64,000 nt of DNA from JAVBWI01 sp036677445 (GTDB lineage: Bacteria > Bacillota > Clostridia > Christensenellales > CAG-138). The translations under genes and the position numbers were made by a program. The DNA lies in the NCBI GenBank assembly GCA_036677445.1, contig JAVBWI010000003.1, positions 1-64,000 of the forward strand, given 5' to 3'. A model generated the notes under the pieces. It worked only from the letters and a program-made list of their open reading frames with translations, did no database searches and was not told the origin of the DNA. Positions 33,956-42,610 of this stretch are shown here, one piece after another. How positions within the stretch are numbered: the stretch's first letter is position 1; the number at the start of each line of letters is the position of its first letter.

Positions 33956-33987
33956 TCCGTTTTATATTACGGTTATAAGGGGATAGT

Positions 33988-34587
33988 ATGCGCAGCACTG
34001 CAATCAAAGCAGTTCTGAAAACAAGCGGAATAGATACGCGCTGGATGCGTATCTACCTTCTGATCTATTTACCAATCGTCGCTGTGATTTCCGGCATTTC
34101 CCTTACCTCCAACGCATTGTTTCCCGCCGCGCTGTGGGTTGGCATATGGCAGGGGCCGACGACGGCGCTTGTGCTAAGCGGCATTACATTGCTTGCCCAA
34201 GTGGTATGCGTGCTGGCGTATATGCATATACGGGAGCTCTCTGCCGCAGGATACCGGTGGAATATCGCGTTTCTATGGATCGACCTGTTGCGTATGCTTG
34301 CCCTGTATGCTTTAAAATATTGGCCGGAAATGGTGTGGAACGAATATCGCATTTGGCCGCTGGGCATCTCATTTTTAGTCTTTTTATTGGCTTGGTACAT
34401 CCCGAATTTGATATATTTTAAGAAGCGCAAAAGGCTGTTCCGGCCGTATTCGGATGCAGAGGTGCTCTTGGCCCTGCAGGGCGGCCCGCCTAAAGAGCCC
34501 CCCATGCCGGTGCGCGCCATTTGCCATTTCCGACCCAGCAAGGCGAAAGTGGATGGCCGGCGGCTGAAAATTAACATGGAATTGTAA
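33988..34587 (+). CDS. Four-TM membrane protein, paralog B
   Basis: A 199-residue protein with four membrane segments, 32 bases after paralog A and preceded by AAGGGGATAG. It shares the TRWMR head and the IPNLIYFKKRKRLFRPYS end with paralog A, and adds a 45-residue basic cytoplasmic tail (about 155-199). The pair is a tandem duplication that has diverged. Function unknown. A strong palindromic terminator follows. Confidence 0.6.
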   Translation: MRSTAIKAVLKTSGIDTRWMRIYLLIYLPIVAVISGISLTSNALFPAALWVGIWQGPTTALVLSGITLLAQVVCVLAYMHIRELSAAGYRWNIAFLWIDLLRMLALYALKYWPEMVWNEYRIWPLGISFLVFLLAWYIPNLIYFKKRKRLFRPYSDAEVLLALQGGPPKEPPMPVRAICHFRPSKAKVDGRRLKINMEL

Positions 34588-34601
34588 CAAAGCGGTAATG
34601 C

Positions 34602-34627
34602 AAAAGTACGCTGTACAGCGTACTTTT
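34602..34627. terminator. Palindromic terminator
   Basis: A perfect 26-base palindrome: AAAAGTACGCTGT (34602-34614) and its complement ACAGCGTACTTTT (34615-34627). The terminal A and T runs make it usable in both directions. Confidence 0.8.
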
Positions 34628-34814
34628 ATGTTGTCGTACAGAAATTCGCGTACGGCGGCATCTGGTACGCGGCTGCCTTCTTTAAGCAGTGATTAAAGAT
34701 AAGATGATAGAAAAGAACCACTTGAAAACATTAATGGTCACTATTTTATGACATTTGTACCCGCGCGCAGGACTACAATACAGAAAGACATTGTGATCGG
34801 GGCAGGTGTTTATT

Positions 34815-35300
34815 GTGAAAGAAACGGTAAAATGGAGCAAGCTGATACTGCCCTGCGCATTGCTCATTTTTCTTGCAGGCGCCGCTATTATCAGAGGGAT
34901 CTTGTATGAAGATATACGGCCAGCCGTACATCAGCCCGAGGCAAATCAATCATATTTTAAACCGGAACGGCCATCCGAAGGTTCTTTGGAAGAGCTTTAT
35001 CAGGATGTTTTTATGACAATGCTGTTACCCTATATTCAGGAAGCCGTACGCAATTATTATGAAGAGAACACGGCGTATTCCCCAAATGTCGCCCCATACG
35101 AGCCTGAAATATTATCCATTGAACGGCCTGAGGGCTACAGGACGTTTCAATTTGTGATAAAGCTTGAGGTAGCACCGTATTTGGGCGCCCATAATCCCAT
35201 CGGCGTCGACCATATCACGGTACGGGTATCGCCGGGGGAAGTGAACGTTGAAAAATTCGAGCATATCAAAAGCTATCCCGTTCCCCCGTGGCTGCAGTAA
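34815..35300 (+). CDS. DUF3888-like secreted or membrane-anchored protein
   Basis: A 161-residue protein. GTG 34815 is chosen because AGGTG lies 6 bases before it; GTG 34806 is in frame too. One N-terminal membrane segment (about 9-28, ILPCALLIFLAGAAIIRG) anchors an extracellular domain. That domain fits DUF3888: LEELYQDVFMTMLLPYIQEA, PNVAPYEPEILSIERPEGYR, and FVIKLEVAPYLGAHNPIGVD. The family occurs in Bacillales and Clostridia and has no known function. Confidence 0.7.
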   Translation: MKETVKWSKLILPCALLIFLAGAAIIRGILYEDIRPAVHQPEANQSYFKPERPSEGSLEELYQDVFMTMLLPYIQEAVRNYYEENTAYSPNVAPYEPEILSIERPEGYRTFQFVIKLEVAPYLGAHNPIGVDHITVRVSPGEVNVEKFEHIKSYPVPPWLQ

Positions 35301-35323
35301 GAGACGCTTGATAGGTTTTCGGG

Positions 35324-35923
35324 TCAGCAAACGTCCGCTTTTTCGCATTTCATGTAAACAAGATGGTTTATGCCGCTTTGTTTGCTGTATTTGTGTGGAA
35401 CACGCAGGAATTCCCTGAAACCCAGTTTTTCATAAAGCCGGACTGCAGGCGTGTTGGTATCGGCAACTTCCAACACATACACGCTATAGGGGGTATCCGA
35501 GATAATATGCCGTATGATGGCCCAAGCTACACCTTTGCCGCGATAGTTCCTGTCGGTCGCAACAAACTCAACGGAACCGGTGCCCGGCTCTATCGGAAAG
35601 GGATATGGATGATTTTCAAGCTCCCTTTTGAGCATTATCCCCGCAATGCTCCCCATTACAAACCCCAGATGACGGCGCAGCTCGCTTGATTTGAGCCGTA
35701 CAGGCGGGGTTTTCCCGTCCGTACAGGCGGCGATTCCCGCCAGTTCGCCGTCGACGACCGCCACATAAAAGGCTTCCAGAACAAACATGTGGGCAAGAGC
35801 GCGGGACAGCTTTTCGGCATCCTTTGAAAAGTATTGCAGCCACTGTATGAAGCCGTCCACAAAAATATCGCTGATCTTCTTTCGGGCGCTCTCTCCAATC
35901 TCGCTTGCCCGTTTGATTTCCAT
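35324..35923 (-). CDS. GNAT-family N-acetyltransferase
   Basis: A 199-residue GNAT enzyme. The acetyl-CoA site is VEFVATDRNYRGKGVAWAII (about 121-140), with RGKGVA matching the Q/RxxGxG/A motif. The C-terminus has NTPAVRLYEKLGFREFLRVP, the standard last helix and strand. GGAGGAG lies 12 bases before the ATG, slightly far. The substrate is unknown. It converges on the DUF3888 gene with only 23 bases between. Confidence 0.75.
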   Translation of the reverse strand: MEIKRASEIGESARKKISDIFVDGFIQWLQYFSKDAEKLSRALAHMFVLEAFYVAVVDGELAGIAACTDGKTPPVRLKSSELRRHLGFVMGSIAGIMLKRELENHPYPFPIEPGTGSVEFVATDRNYRGKGVAWAIIRHIISDTPYSVYVLEVADTNTPAVRLYEKLGFREFLRVPHKYSKQSGINHLVYMKCEKADVC

Positions 35924-36107
35924 CCGAATACACTCTCCTCCATTATCCTTTATAAAGCTATTTACATTATAATGGACGAATGCAACGATTCCAAGGAATA
36001 TACTGAAGGGATAAGCCTACGGAAAGCAGGGGACGATAGAAAGGTATCTATCAAATAAGTACGGATGCGCTTATGCATGCCGTATTCCTCGTAAAGGAGG
36101 CGGTCAT

Positions 36108-38150
36108 ATGGACAATCAAGCGGAAATATCCAATCGGCTAATCAATGAAAAATCCCCGTATCTGCTCCAGCACGCCCACAACCCGGTCAATTGGTATCCG
36201 TGGGGCGAGGAAGCGTTCGCAAAAGCCAAAGCGGAGGACAAGCCAATATTCCTTTCCATCGGTTACGCAACCTGCCACTGGTGTCATGTGATGGAGCGCG
36301 AATCCTTCGAGGATGACGAGGTGGCGGCGCTGCTCAACGCGGATTTTGTGTGCATCAAGGTGGACCGCGAGGAGCGGCCGGATATCGACACCATCTATAT
36401 GACCGTATGCCAGGCCTTCACCGGGCAGGGCGGCTGGCCGCTGACCATCGTGATGACGCCGGAACAAAAACCCTTCTTTGCCGCGACCTATCTTCCCAAG
36501 CAAAGCCGCGGGCCGCATACCGGCATGATGGAGCTTTTGCCCGCGCTCAAAGCGCTGTGGGGGGAGGACCGCGACCGCGTGGAGCAGCAGGGCGAAGCGA
36601 CCACGCACTTTTTAAAAGAGCAGGCGCAGTTAAAGCTGCCCCCGCATGCCCCGCATAAAGGTTTGATCAGCAGTGCGGCGAGGCAGCTTGGCAAGGGCTT
36701 TGATCCGCAGTACGGCGGCTTTTCCCCCGCGCCCAAGTTCCCCATGGCGCACACGCTGCTGCTGTTATTACGGCACGCGCGGCTGGAAGGCGCGGAAAAT
36801 TCGCTGCGGCAGGCCGAAGCTACGCTTTTGCATATGTACCGCGGCGGGCTGTTCGACCATATCGGCGGCGGATTCTCGCGCTATTCCACCGACCGCCGCT
36901 GGCTGGTGCCGCATTTTGAAAAAATGCTCTACGACAACGCGCTTTTAATACTCGCCTACCTCGAGGGCTACGCGCAAACCGGGAAAGACGTGTTCCGCTA
37001 TGCGGCGGAGCAGACGCTCGCCTACGCGCTGCGGGAGCTGCAGGACCAGAACGGCGGTTTTTACTGCGGGCAGGACGCGGACAGCGAGGGTGTGGAAGGC
37101 AAATACTATGTGTTCACGCCGCAGCAGCTAATCGAGGTGCTGCCAGGCGAGGAAAACAGGCGGTTTTGCGAATGGTTCGGAATCACGCAAAAAGGCAATT
37201 TTGAAAGCGGCAGCATCCCCAACCTGCTTCATCACGCACATACCGAGGCGCCCGGCGCACAGTTGCAGGCGCTGCGCGTGCGCGTGTTCGGTTACCGGCA
37301 GCAGCGAATCCCGCCCGCTACGGACGACAAGCTGCTTACCGCGTGGAATGCGCTGATAATCGCGGCCTGCGCCAAAGCATACCGCGTATTGGGGGAGGAA
37401 ATTTACCTTGACGCCGCGCAGGGGGCGCAGGCCTGCATTGAAAGATACCTGACCACGCCGGAAGGCGATCTGTTCATCCGCTACCGCGACGGCCGCGCCG
37501 ACCATGCCGGGCAGCTCGCGGATTACGCGTTTTACGGCTGGGCGCTGCTGGAACTCTATGCAAGCTCGTTCAACGCCACGCTGCTCACACGCGCCGCATG
37601 GCTTGCCCGGCGTATGATCGAACTGTTCTGGGATGAACAAAACGGCGGATTCTTCGTCTACTCCAGCTCTGGCGAGCAGTTGATCAGCCGCCCCAAGGAG
37701 GTATACGACGGCGCCATGCCGTCGGGCAACTCGGCCGCGGCGCTGCTGCTCGTGCGGTTATGGCGGCTCACCGGGGAAGTATTCTGGCGCGAGTATGCGG
37801 ACCGCCAGCTTGCGTTCTTTTGCGCGCATGCCGCGCAAGCGCCCTCCGGGCATTGCTTCGGCCTGTTGGCGGTGACGGAATCCGTTTATCCCGCCGCGGA
37901 GCTGGTATGCGTGAGTCCCGACGAGCAGCATTGGGCGGATATCCTCCCGGCTGTGGAACGCGCGAAGAATCCGCACGTCGCGGTATTGATGAAAACCCCG
38001 GCCAACGCCAAAGAGCTAAACGAGTTTGCTCCCTTTACACGGGAATACCCGTACCCCGAGGAAGGAACGGCGTATTATCTGTGCGAAAACGGCGCCTGTA
38101 AGGCGCCGGTACATGATTTGGATGCATTGAAGGCGCTGCTCGCGCGGTAG
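36108..38150 (+). CDS. YyaL/SSP411-type thioredoxin-domain protein
   Basis: A 680-residue protein; ATG 36108 follows AAAGGAGG. The N-terminal thioredoxin-like domain (about 5-165) carries LLQHAHNPVNWYPWGEEAF and CHWCHVMERESFED (CxxC), with IKVDREERPDID and GQGGWPLTIVMTPEQKPFF. The rest (about 180-680) is an (alpha/alpha)6-barrel like N-acylglucosamine 2-epimerase, with GGGFSRYSTDRRWLVPHFEK, YCGQDADSEGVEGKYYV and TDDKLLTAWNALII. The family is widespread and conserved, but its reaction is not known. Its stop lies 2 bases from that of the triple-GNAT gene. Confidence 0.9.
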   Translation: MDNQAEISNRLINEKSPYLLQHAHNPVNWYPWGEEAFAKAKAEDKPIFLSIGYATCHWCHVMERESFEDDEVAALLNADFVCIKVDREERPDIDTIYMTVCQAFTGQGGWPLTIVMTPEQKPFFAATYLPKQSRGPHTGMMELLPALKALWGEDRDRVEQQGEATTHFLKEQAQLKLPPHAPHKGLISSAARQLGKGFDPQYGGFSPAPKFPMAHTLLLLLRHARLEGAENSLRQAEATLLHMYRGGLFDHIGGGFSRYSTDRRWLVPHFEKMLYDNALLILAYLEGYAQTGKDVFRYAAEQTLAYALRELQDQNGGFYCGQDADSEGVEGKYYVFTPQQLIEVLPGEENRRFCEWFGITQKGNFESGSIPNLLHHAHTEAPGAQLQALRVRVFGYRQQRIPPATDDKLLTAWNALIIAACAKAYRVLGEEIYLDAAQGAQACIERYLTTPEGDLFIRYRDGRADHAGQLADYAFYGWALLELYASSFNATLLTRAAWLARRMIELFWDEQNGGFFVYSSSGEQLISRPKEVYDGAMPSGNSAAALLLVRLWRLTGEVFWREYADRQLAFFCAHAAQAPSGHCFGLLAVTESVYPAAELVCVSPDEQHWADILPAVERAKNPHVAVLMKTPANAKELNEFAPFTREYPYPEEGTAYYLCENGACKAPVHDLDALKALLAR

Positions 38151-38152
38151 GG

Positions 38153-39616
38153 TTATTCCTCCCCACCGCTGCCGCTTAGATCCAGCGCCATATACACAAG
38201 GCCGGGCTGAGGCGCCTCATAGGAGGGCACCGTTTCCGCGAAACCCAGCCGGTGGAACAGGGCGATGGAGCTGGGCAGCATATCCAGCGTATTCAGCAGC
38301 ATTTGCGTATAGCCGATCTCCCGCGCTTCCTTTATGACGCGTTCGGCCAGCCGCCGACCGAGATGCTTGCCCCGGAATTCCGGGCACACATACAGGCGCT
38401 TGAGTTCGCAGCGGTCGTCTTCGAGCGGGCGCAGCGCAACGCAGCCTATGGCCTGGCCTTCACAACGGGCGACGAACAGCCGCCCCTGCGGCGGCGCATA
38501 GCTGCCGGGCAGGGTGGCCAGCTCCTGATCAAAATCCTTGAAATAGATCATGATGCCCAACATATCCGCGTATTCGGAAAAGAGCTTTCGCACATCGTCA
38601 ATCGATTCGTAGGCGGGCGCGATCTGCGCGTTGACATGCCGCATGGGCGGCCTTTGCTTTTCCCGGACCAATGCGAATATGTGCGAATCCATGACGCAGC
38701 CGTTCTTGCAGACGCTGCTGCGCTTGACGCCTTCGAACGTGAAGCCCGCTTTCTCCAGTACGCGGCAGGAAGCTGCGTTTACGCTAAACACCTCCGCATG
38801 GATGCGCAGGATATCATATTGCTGGAAAGCCAATTCGCACAGTTCCCGGACAGCATTGGTCATAATGCCCCGGCCCCACCATGGCTCTGCCAGCCAGTAG
38901 CCGATTTCGGCCGTTTTTTCATATACATCCTGACCTAAAAATATGCCGATGCTGCCTACGGGCTCGCCGCCTACCTCGATCGCGCGGCAAAGCTTTAATG
39001 TTTCATCGCTGTCGACGCAGGCGGACACATAGTTTTCTGCATCCGCCAGCGTATAGGGGTGCGGAAATGCGTTGCGCAGATTTTGCGCGATCCTGGGGTT
39101 ATTGGCATAGGGCACGATCAGCGCCGCATCTTCCATACGCCAAGGGCGCAATGCATAGTCGACGCCCATTTCATACCGCATGGGCGTGAACCGTATGCCG
39201 TTTCGCATCTCCTCTTCCCCGGTGGCCACAAAGCCCAGCTTTTCATAGGCGGGCAGCCCGTAGCGCGAGGCGTTGACGGTGATGCACTCTACACCCGCTT
39301 CCTTCGCCTGCTGCCGCAGGACGGAAAACAGCGCCCGCGCGATTCCCTTTCTGTGATGCTCGGCTGAAACAAACAGCAGGCATATATGCGAAAGTTCCCG
39401 TGCGGCGAGCACGCCGGCAAGCTCCCCGTCCTCAAAATATCCCCAGAGGCATTCCGCGCACGGGGCCGCGGCATCCAGCGTACGGATGTGATCGAGGTAA
39501 TCGCAGAATGTCTCCACCCCCTCCGGCGGATAATCCGGCGCGACGAACGCCTCGAACACGCGCTGTACAAGCGCCGCCGCCATTGGGAATTCTTCCTGCA
39601 TAAGCATACGGACCAT
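38153..39616 (-). CDS. Triple GNAT-domain fusion protein
   Basis: A 487-residue protein that reads as three acetyltransferase domains in a row. Domain 1 (about 1-150) has LFVSAEHHRKGIARALFSVL and YGLPAYEKLGFVATGEEEM. Domain 2 (about 152-320) is RimJ/RimL-like: LRPWRMEDAALIVPYANNPR, AEIGYWLAEPWWGRGIMTNA, NAASCRVLEKAGFTFEGVK. Domain 3 (about 328-487) has LKRLYVCPEFRGKHLGRRLA and SIALFHRLGFAETVPSYE. All three keep an R/HxxGxx acetyl-CoA loop. ATG 39616 follows AAGGGG. Substrates are unknown; domain 2 may acetylate a protein N-terminus or act in resistance. Confidence 0.8.
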   Translation of the reverse strand: MVRMLMQEEFPMAAALVQRVFEAFVAPDYPPEGVETFCDYLDHIRTLDAAAPCAECLWGYFEDGELAGVLAARELSHICLLFVSAEHHRKGIARALFSVLRQQAKEAGVECITVNASRYGLPAYEKLGFVATGEEEMRNGIRFTPMRYEMGVDYALRPWRMEDAALIVPYANNPRIAQNLRNAFPHPYTLADAENYVSACVDSDETLKLCRAIEVGGEPVGSIGIFLGQDVYEKTAEIGYWLAEPWWGRGIMTNAVRELCELAFQQYDILRIHAEVFSVNAASCRVLEKAGFTFEGVKRSSVCKNGCVMDSHIFALVREKQRPPMRHVNAQIAPAYESIDDVRKLFSEYADMLGIMIYFKDFDQELATLPGSYAPPQGRLFVARCEGQAIGCVALRPLEDDRCELKRLYVCPEFRGKHLGRRLAERVIKEAREIGYTQMLLNTLDMLPSSIALFHRLGFAETVPSYEAPQPGLVYMALDLSGSGGEE

Positions 39617-39708
39617 GGGTAGCGCCCCTTTCTATACTTTCATTGACGGGAAAACCCGACTATTTGCATAAATAATCCGGTGGTATCTTGCTTTGGACGA
39701 CTTGACCG

Positions 39709-40275
39709 CTATACGTGAACGGCATCGGTTTGCGTGCCCGCCAGCCTGTCATATAGCGCTAAAAATTCCTGTTCCACCTGCGCATGCGAAACCTCCTCCG
39801 CCGGCAGGGTAATGTGCAGCCGCGGCGCTTCATCCCACACATGGTCGCCGTGGTAGGTCAGAAACTCATGATACAACAGCCGGTCGTCAATGGAATGGAT
39901 GGCGGCCTGCTCTTCCTCCGTAAGCGCGGGTACATGCAGCGCGCGCAAAATGACCGCCTGCAGGGCGTCCTCCGCCTCTACATATGCTTTTAAGTGCCGC
40001 TTCAACGGGCGGGTGATATCGCCGATATATGCCTCCGCCGCGTCATGCAGCAGGCAGTGAAGCTGCACCCTGCCGGGAAGGCCTTGCGCTTTTGCCTCCA
40101 TGGCGCAATGGATGCAATGCTGCGCTACGGAATAGAACTGGCGGATATGCCCGTTCGCGCGGCAAAGCAGCGAAAGCGCATGGGCGATATCCTCTATGCA
40201 AATATCCTGTTCACGGGCCTGTACCGGGTCGAAATGCGCCTTGGTATAGGTGGTGATGTGGTTTTTATCCGTCAT
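39709..40275 (-). CDS. HD-domain hydrolase (YfbR/HDDC2-like)
   Basis: A 188-residue metal-dependent phosphohydrolase. Seen: QFYSVAQHCIHCAMEA (first metal histidine region), LHCLLHDAAEAYIGDITRPL with the HD pair, and a later acidic region SIDDRLLYHEF. This layout fits the YfbR-like group, 5'-deoxynucleotidases or related enzymes. ATG 40275 follows AGGGG. It is followed upstream by the DUF1294 gene after 14 bases, so they are probably one operon. Confidence 0.8.
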   Translation of the reverse strand: MTDKNHITTYTKAHFDPVQAREQDICIEDIAHALSLLCRANGHIRQFYSVAQHCIHCAMEAKAQGLPGRVQLHCLLHDAAEAYIGDITRPLKRHLKAYVEAEDALQAVILRALHVPALTEEEQAAIHSIDDRLLYHEFLTYHGDHVWDEAPRLHITLPAEEVSHAQVEQEFLALYDRLAGTQTDAVHV

Positions 40276-40289
40276 TTGTTTTTCCCCTG

Positions 40290-40601
40290 TTACAGGCCAA
40301 CTACAACAAGCAGTACCAAAACCGCCGCCTGCAGCGCAAGCAGCAGCGGCAACAGCACGGTAAATTTTCTATGTTTGGTCTTATGGTGAAACACCCGCAT
40401 GCCGATGAACGCGCCCGCCGCGCCGAAAAATGCCGCAGCCGCCAGCAGCGTGCTTTCGGGTACGCGCCACCCGCCCCGCTGCGCCCGCTTTTTATCGGCA
40501 CCAAAAAGCGCGAAGGCGAGCAGGTTCATACACAGCAATACGATCAGCACCGTAAGCGCATGGGCGATAAGAAATGCCGCGATTGCGGAAATTACCTGCA
40601 T
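40290..40601 (-). CDS. DUF1294 membrane protein
   Basis: A 103-residue protein with three or four membrane segments. It carries the family's middle motif FGADKKRAQRGGWRVPESTL (about 33-52) followed by GAAGAFIGMRVFHHKTKHRK (about 60-79), characteristic of DUF1294. ATG 40601 follows GGAGG. Function unknown; such domains are sometimes fused to cold-shock domains. First gene of a two-gene unit with the HD hydrolase. Confidence 0.85.
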   Translation of the reverse strand: MQVISAIAAFLIAHALTVLIVLLCMNLLAFALFGADKKRAQRGGWRVPESTLLAAAAFFGAAGAFIGMRVFHHKTKHRKFTVLLPLLLALQAAVLVLLVVVGL

Positions 40602-40744
40602 GGATGCGCCTCCAAAGAGCGCTATGCTCTCTTACAGTTTATACTAGCACGGATATGCGCCCGCGGGAAGGGGTTTCGCACATATAAATACCCAAAATCC
40701 GTGCCTTTTTTGTGCGAAACGGCGCGAATGACGCGGTATTTTAA

Positions 40745-40773
40745 TTGACAGTATCCACCAGTACCGATATACT
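40745..40773 (+). promoter_or_regulatory. Sigma-A promoter of the yegP-like gene
   Basis: TTGACA (40745-40750), exactly 17 bases, TATACT (40768-40773). It lies 38 bases before the ATG. Confidence 0.8.
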
Positions 40774-40811
40774 CGAACTATACTTATCACAAAGAACTGG
40801 AGGAGAACGGA

Positions 40812-41186
40812 ATGGGCAAATTCGTTGTGCATGCGTTACATAACGGCATAAAGTTTAACCTGAAAGCCGGTAACGGCGAAGTGATCGCCGAAAGCGAAAT
40901 CTACAAAAGCGAAGCCGCCTGCATGAACGGCATAGACAGCGTGAAGCGCAACGCGCCCATAGCGCTGGTGGAAGACCAGACCGAAGCGGGCTTTGCCGTA
41001 CAGAAAAATCCCAAGTTTGAGGTATATTTGGATAAAGCGGGAGAATTCCGTTTCCGCCTGACCGCCACCAACGGCCAAATCATCGCTGCGAGCGAGGGCT
41101 ATAAGGCCAAGGCCTCCTGCTTCAACGGCATCGAAAGCGTGAAGAAAAACGCGCCGGACGCGCCCATTGAAAAGGCGGAAAAATAG
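40812..41186 (+). CDS. YegP-family (DUF1508) protein
   Basis: A 124-residue protein made of two similar modules. The first (about 8-55) reads GIKFNLKAGNGEVIAESEIY, CMNGIDSVKRNAP; the second (about 67-118) reads EFRFRLTATNGQIIAASEGY, CFNGIESVKKNAPDAP. This duplicated NGxIIxxSExYxxxxxxxxGIxSVxxNA pattern is the hallmark of the family. The proteins are small, soluble and of unknown function. ATG follows GGAGGAG. A strong promoter precedes it and tandem terminators follow, so it is a single-gene unit, probably well expressed. Confidence 0.9.
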   Translation: MGKFVVHALHNGIKFNLKAGNGEVIAESEIYKSEAACMNGIDSVKRNAPIALVEDQTEAGFAVQKNPKFEVYLDKAGEFRFRLTATNGQIIAASEGYKAKASCFNGIESVKKNAPDAPIEKAEK

Positions 41187-41196
41187 TATGTCTATC

Positions 41197-41270
41197 ACGT
41201 CAGCCGGCCATACGGGGGCCGACGTTGTTTTGCGGGGCATTATTTATGTGCCCCGTTTTCGTTTTACCGC
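41197..41270 (+). terminator. Tandem terminators after the yegP-like gene
   Basis: Two hairpins in a row: ACGTC (41197-41201) with GACGT (41221-41225), containing an inner GGCC/GGCC pair and followed by TGTTTTG; then GGGGCA (41234-41239) with TGCCCC (41249-41254), followed by GTTTTCGTTTT. Confidence 0.8.
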
Positions 41271-41326
41271 GCCGGCAACGGGGTATAGTAAGCATACCGA
41301 AAATGTCATGGGCGGAGGAATACGAT

Positions 41327-42289
41327 ATGGCGGAAATCTATCTGGCGGGCGGGTGCTTTTGGGGAACGGAGAAATACCTGGGCGCCATACGCGGCGTAAC
41401 CGCCACACAGGCAGGGTATGCCAACGGCAATACGCCGCGCCCCACCTATGAAGATGTCTGCCACGCAAACACCGGCCATGCGGAGACTGTGCGCGTCGAA
41501 TACGACCCCGCCGTTTTGCCGCTGCCGTTTTTGCTCTCGCTGTATTTTGAATCCGTCGATCCTTTTTCGCTCAACCGGCAGGGCGGGGATGCCGGCGTGC
41601 AGTACCGCACCGGCATTTACTATACGGATGAAAACGACCGCGCGGTGATCGAGCGGGCGCTCTCTTCGCTTGCGGCGCGTTCCGGCCGCCCCGTCAGGAT
41701 CGAATACGGGCCGCTTCTGAATTTCTATCCTGCGGAGGAGTACCATCAAAAGTATTTGGAGAAGCACCCCGGCGGCTACTGCCATATCGGAAGCGGCAAA
41801 ATGAAAATGGCCGCGGAGGCCCGCGTCAACCCCGCGGACTATGCGCTGCCGGATCAGGAAACGCTGCTGCGTACTTTGACGCCGCTGCAGTACGAGGTGA
41901 CCCAGCGCGCCGCAACCGAGCCGCCCTTCCGAAACACGCATTGGAACGACGACCGCCCCGGCATCTATGTGGACATCACCACGGGCGAGCCGCTTTTCGC
42001 ATCGGCGGATAAGTTCCAGTCCGGCTGTGGATGGCCCAGCTTTTCCAAACCCATCGATCCCTTTGTGGTGCGCGAGCACACGGACGCTTCCTTGGGCATG
42101 CTGCGCACGGAGGTAAAAAGCCGCGCCGGCAACGCGCACCTGGGCCATGTGTTCGACGACGGGCCCAGGGAATTTGGCGGGCTGCGTTACTGCATCAACA
42201 GCGCGTCGCTCCGGTTTGTACCCGAGGCGGATATGGAACGCGAGGGCTACGGTTACCTTCTAAAGCTGCTTCACAGAGAGGGGCAATGA
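41327..42289 (+). CDS. msrAB: Methionine sulfoxide reductase MsrA-MsrB fusion
   Basis: A 320-residue fusion; ATG 41327 follows GGAGGA. The MsrA part (about 1-165) has the catalytic cysteine in AGGCFWGTEKYL and the family blocks GYANGNTPRPTYEDVC and QYRTGIYYTDE. The MsrB part (about 185-315) has FQSGCGWPSFSKPID, HLGHVFDDGP and the catalytic cysteine in LRYCINSASLRF. The protein repairs both S- and R-methionine sulfoxide using thioredoxin. No signal peptide is seen, so it acts in the cytoplasm. Confidence 0.95.
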   Translation: MAEIYLAGGCFWGTEKYLGAIRGVTATQAGYANGNTPRPTYEDVCHANTGHAETVRVEYDPAVLPLPFLLSLYFESVDPFSLNRQGGDAGVQYRTGIYYTDENDRAVIERALSSLAARSGRPVRIEYGPLLNFYPAEEYHQKYLEKHPGGYCHIGSGKMKMAAEARVNPADYALPDQETLLRTLTPLQYEVTQRAATEPPFRNTHWNDDRPGIYVDITTGEPLFASADKFQSGCGWPSFSKPIDPFVVREHTDASLGMLRTEVKSRAGNAHLGHVFDDGPREFGGLRYCINSASLRFVPEADMEREGYGYLLKLLHREGQ

Positions 42290-42347
42290 ATGCAATGCAT
42301 ATACGACAGATATTGCTATAATCTTCTAAAATATTTGCAGTTGCCGA

Positions 42348-42376
42348 TTGACAGGCATATATTTGTATTATATAAT
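42348..42376 (+). promoter_or_regulatory. Sigma-A promoter before riboswitch 1
   Basis: TTGACA (42348-42353), 17-base spacer, TATAAT (42371-42376): a full consensus promoter. Confidence 0.85.
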
Positions 42377-42395
42377 TAGTACCTGATATAAGTGA

Positions 42396-42478
42396 AAAAA
42401 GGCAAAGCCGGCGAAAGCCGGTGGCGCAAAGCTACAGGGCCTACCGGTCGGATGCGACCCAGGGCAGCCAGTTGCCAC
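42396..42478 (+). ncRNA. c-di-GMP-I (GEMM) riboswitch 1
   Basis: The GEMM-I landmarks are present in order: P1 strands GGCAA (42401-42405) and TTGCC (42472-42476), stem with GAAA tetraloop (GCCGGCGAAAGCCGG), the conserved GCGCAAAGCTACAGGGCCTA core, a second stem, and the 3' GGGCAGCCAGTTGCC. A consensus promoter lies 20 bases upstream and a terminator follows at 42522. The RNA controls the TadG-like gene. CAGTTGC (42469-42475) can instead pair with GCAACTG (42525-42531) in the terminator's 5' arm, so bound c-di-GMP is predicted to favour termination. Confidence 0.92.
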
Positions 42479-42521
42479 AAACCTATGCTTCGGGCGTTTG
42501 TCTCAAGCTGTATTGGTTGTT

Positions 42522-42558
42522 ACCGCAACTGACCCTTGATCGGCTGCGGTTTTTGTTT
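42522..42558 (+). terminator. Expression-platform terminator of riboswitch 1
   Basis: ACCGCA (42522-42527) pairs with TGCGGT (42545-42550), extended inward by CTGA/TCGG, and is followed by TTTTTGTTT. Its 5' arm overlaps the anti-terminator partner. Confidence 0.8.
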
Positions 42559-42610
42559 ACCCAAACCGGCCTGAATACTGAAAAGAGCGCGAAAGGGGGA
42601 AGACGGGGCT

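Noticed and set aside
42575..42610. An upstream CTG or ATA start for the TadG-like gene.
   Set aside because: The added residues look sensible, but there is no ribosome site there, whereas AGGGGG precedes ATG 42611; kept only as an alternative.
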